Source of the DNA: Polynucleobacter sp.
Lineage (GTDB): Bacteria; Pseudomonadota; Gammaproteobacteria; Burkholderiales; Burkholderiaceae
DNA: 64,000 nucleotides
Direction of reading: 5' to 3'
NCBI GenBank assembly: GCA_024642065.1
Contig: JAHEBW010000002.1
Coordinates: 39,470 to 103,469 of the forward strand
Shown here one piece after another: positions 62,653-64,000 of the stretch (position 1 is its first letter; the number at the start of each line of letters is the position of its first letter). The position numbers were made by a program, and so were the translations under genes. The notes under the pieces were generated by a model. The model made no database searches, was not told the DNA's origin, and saw only the letters and a program-made list of their open reading frames with translations.

Positions 62653-63648
62653 ATGAGTAAAGATTTCAATTTTGATCGTCGTTTAGTACTTCAAGCTGGT
62701 TCAGCACTAGGCCTTTCAGCGCTTTCGGGCACATTGCTAGCCCAATCTAATTGGCCTACAAAGCCCATCAGATTTATTGTTCCTTTTGTTCCAGGAGGAA
62801 CCTCTGACATCGTTGCTAGAACGGTTGCTACTGAATTAAGCAAACAGCTTCCGCACCCACTTGTTCTAGAAAATAAGGCTGGTGGTGGCGGTGTGCCAGC
62901 AATGCAAGAGGTGGCCCGCGCTGCCGGTGATGGTCACACCATCATTCTTGGTCACGTTGGTTCAATGGCTGTTAATCCTTATATATTTGCAAATACTGGC
63001 TACGACGTTAATAAAGACTTTGTGCCTGTCACTTTATTGGCTAAGGTGCCAAGTTTATTTGTTGTGCATCCTGACTTCCCGGCAAAAAACTTAAAAGAGC
63101 TCGTGGAGTATGCCAAGCGTCATCCAGGAAAAATCAATTATGGTTCAGCCGGTAATGCCAGCGCTGGGCACTTGGCAATTGAGTATCTAAAAATGACAAC
63201 AGGTACACAAATGACCCATATCCCCTACAAGGGAACTGGCCCAGCTTTAACTGATTTACTAGCAGGTCGTTTGGACTTCTTCTCAGCTGGAACTCCAGCA
63301 TTACTTCAGCATATTAAGAGTGGCAAATTAAGAGCTATTGCTACAGGCACACCACAAAGAATTGCTTCATTGCCAGATCTGCCAACAGTAGCAGAGTCAG
63401 GTTATAAAGGTTTTGAATCTGTCCAGTGGTACGGTGTATTGGCGCCATCTAGCACTCCACCGGATATTGTGAAGCGCATGCAAGAAGAATGCCGTAAGGC
63501 TCTGCGCTCACCAGCTATTTCAGAGCGTTTTGCCAGTGAAGATGCTGTGATTGGTGGTGGTACATCAGCTGAATTCTCGGCATTTATTACCCAACAGCAA
63601 AAACTTTGGAAAGAGGTTGTTGCAAAAGCAAAAATCAAAGCAGACTAA
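62653..63648 (+). CDS. Bug/TctC periplasmic substrate-binding protein 6, Tat-like signal
   Basis: 331 residues. The signal NFDRRLVLQAGSALGLSALS and GTLLAQ again has a twin-arginine core nearly identical to Bug 5. The mature part has KPIRFIVPFVPGGTSDIVAR, LENKAGGGGVPAMQEVARA and THIPYKGTGPALTDLLAGR but diverges from Bug 5 in sequence. It is thus a different binding protein that shares a signal segment with its neighbour. AAAGAGAG precedes the ATG. Confidence 0.92.
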   Translation: MSKDFNFDRRLVLQAGSALGLSALSGTLLAQSNWPTKPIRFIVPFVPGGTSDIVARTVATELSKQLPHPLVLENKAGGGGVPAMQEVARAAGDGHTIILGHVGSMAVNPYIFANTGYDVNKDFVPVTLLAKVPSLFVVHPDFPAKNLKELVEYAKRHPGKINYGSAGNASAGHLAIEYLKMTTGTQMTHIPYKGTGPALTDLLAGRLDFFSAGTPALLQHIKSGKLRAIATGTPQRIASLPDLPTVAESGYKGFESVQWYGVLAPSSTPPDIVKRMQEECRKALRSPAISERFASEDAVIGGGTSAEFSAFITQQQKLWKEVVAKAKIKAD

Positions 63649-63673
63649 TTCAACACAATTAAAAGGTATTGAT

Positions 63674-64000
63674 ATGAAAAAAGTAAATATTAAGATTCTT
63701 GTAGCGGCATTGTTGGGAGCCCCATTCATTTTTAGTGCCCAGGCTCAGGCCCAAGCACAAGCGTGGCCTAATAAACCTATTAAGTTTGTTGTGCCGTTTG
63801 CAGCAGGTGGTGCTAATGACCTCATGGCCAGAGCGGCGGCTGAGGGTGCTTCCAAGCAACTCAAGCAAACCATCATTATTGAAAATAAACCCGGTGCTGG
63901 TGGCACGATTGGAGCTGTATCTGTTACTCAAAGTCCTCCTGATGGTTACACATTTTTGATCAGTGCTGCAGGTCTTATTTCTAACACTATGATCAAGAAA
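63674..64000 (+). CDS. Bug/TctC periplasmic substrate-binding protein 7, 3' end cut by window edge
   Basis: Starts ATG at 63674 and is open to the last base (109 codons). The Sec signal peptide ends in an Ala-Gln repeat (SAQAQAQAQAW); then KPIKFVVPFAAGGANDLMAR, IENKPGAGGTIGAVS and PPDGYTFLIS follow the family. About 210 residues lie beyond the window. It starts 25 bp after Bug 6, giving two tandem Bug genes and, with Bug 5, three in 3.2 kb. Confidence 0.9.
   Translation, partial: MKKVNIKILVAALLGAPFIFSAQAQAQAQAWPNKPIKFVVPFAAGGANDLMARAAAEGASKQLKQTIIIENKPGAGGTIGAVSVTQSPPDGYTFLISAAGLISNTMIKK

Noticed and set aside
63659..63959. Open frames on both strands near the right edge
   Set aside because: They overlap the true Bug 7 gene starting at 63674, which is open to the window end and carries all family motifs.
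37862..64000. The catabolic block as a genomic island
   Set aside because: Base composition and codon style match the rest of the window, and there are no transposase, integrase or flanking repeats. It may still be variable between strains.
1..64000. CRISPR arrays, insertion sequences, rRNA genes
   Set aside because: No regularly spaced repeats, transposase reading frames or rRNA sequences were recognised in reading the window.

Overview
The window reads as chromosome of a low-GC betaproteobacterium of the family Burkholderiaceae, most like Polynucleobacter or a close relative. This rests on gene content (soxB with sulfur transporters, aconitase B, many Bug/TctC periplasmic binding proteins, DUF2244, DUF455, DUF3149 and YaeQ proteins), on A/T-rich third codon positions, and on short intergenic gaps. 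It is an inference; there is no rRNA gene in the window to settle it.

Layout. 1-4.5 kb is the end of a sulfur-oxidation cluster: soxB (5' end cut off), a CbiM-like permease, a YeeE/TsuA thiosulfate permease fused to a rhodanese-like domain, and a TauE/SafE exporter. 4.5-9.4 kb has a DUF2244 protein, an RND efflux pair whose adaptor lacks its middle, and a thioesterase. 9.4-33.9 kb is mostly housekeeping and conserved small genes: acnB behind a palindromic operator, nitronate monooxygenase, RsuA, lactate dehydrogenase, a gamma carbonic anhydrase / LrgAB / DUF167 operon, YgiQ, YjgA, YaeQ, SlyX, two EamA exporters, an MFS gene, DUF455, tRNA-Leu(UAG), then a DUF3302-HlyD-NodT secretion operon in which the HlyD gene has an in-frame stop. 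Three small genes (51, 42 and 44 codons) lie in the gaps.

34-37.8 kb holds two MFS transporters and an IclR regulator. From 37.9 kb to the right edge runs about 26 kb of catabolic genes, nearly all on the + strand and closely packed. Seven Bug/TctC binding-protein genes (one frameshifted, one cut by the window end) are scattered among CoA-linked enzymes, and no TctA or TctB membrane partner is present. The enzymes include an acyl-CoA dehydrogenase, PaaG-like enoyl-CoA hydratase, FadJ-type bifunctional enzyme, PcaF-type thiolase, PcaIJ-type CoA-transferase and an ADP-forming acyl-CoA ligase. Together these could make a complete beta-oxidation route for a dicarboxylic or ring-derived acid. A second module (cysteine-less thiolase-like protein plus DUF35 partner, isocitrate/isopropylmalate dehydrogenase family enzyme, two SDRs, a carboxymuconolactone decarboxylase family protein) and a third (PrpD family, two D-2-hydroxyacid dehydrogenases, class II aldolase) suggest further substrates. 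Local control is probably by the IclR protein (perfect inverted repeat beside its start) and a GcvA-like LysR regulator.

The catabolic block with its orphan binding proteins is the least ordinary part of the window. Substrates cannot be read from sequence alone.
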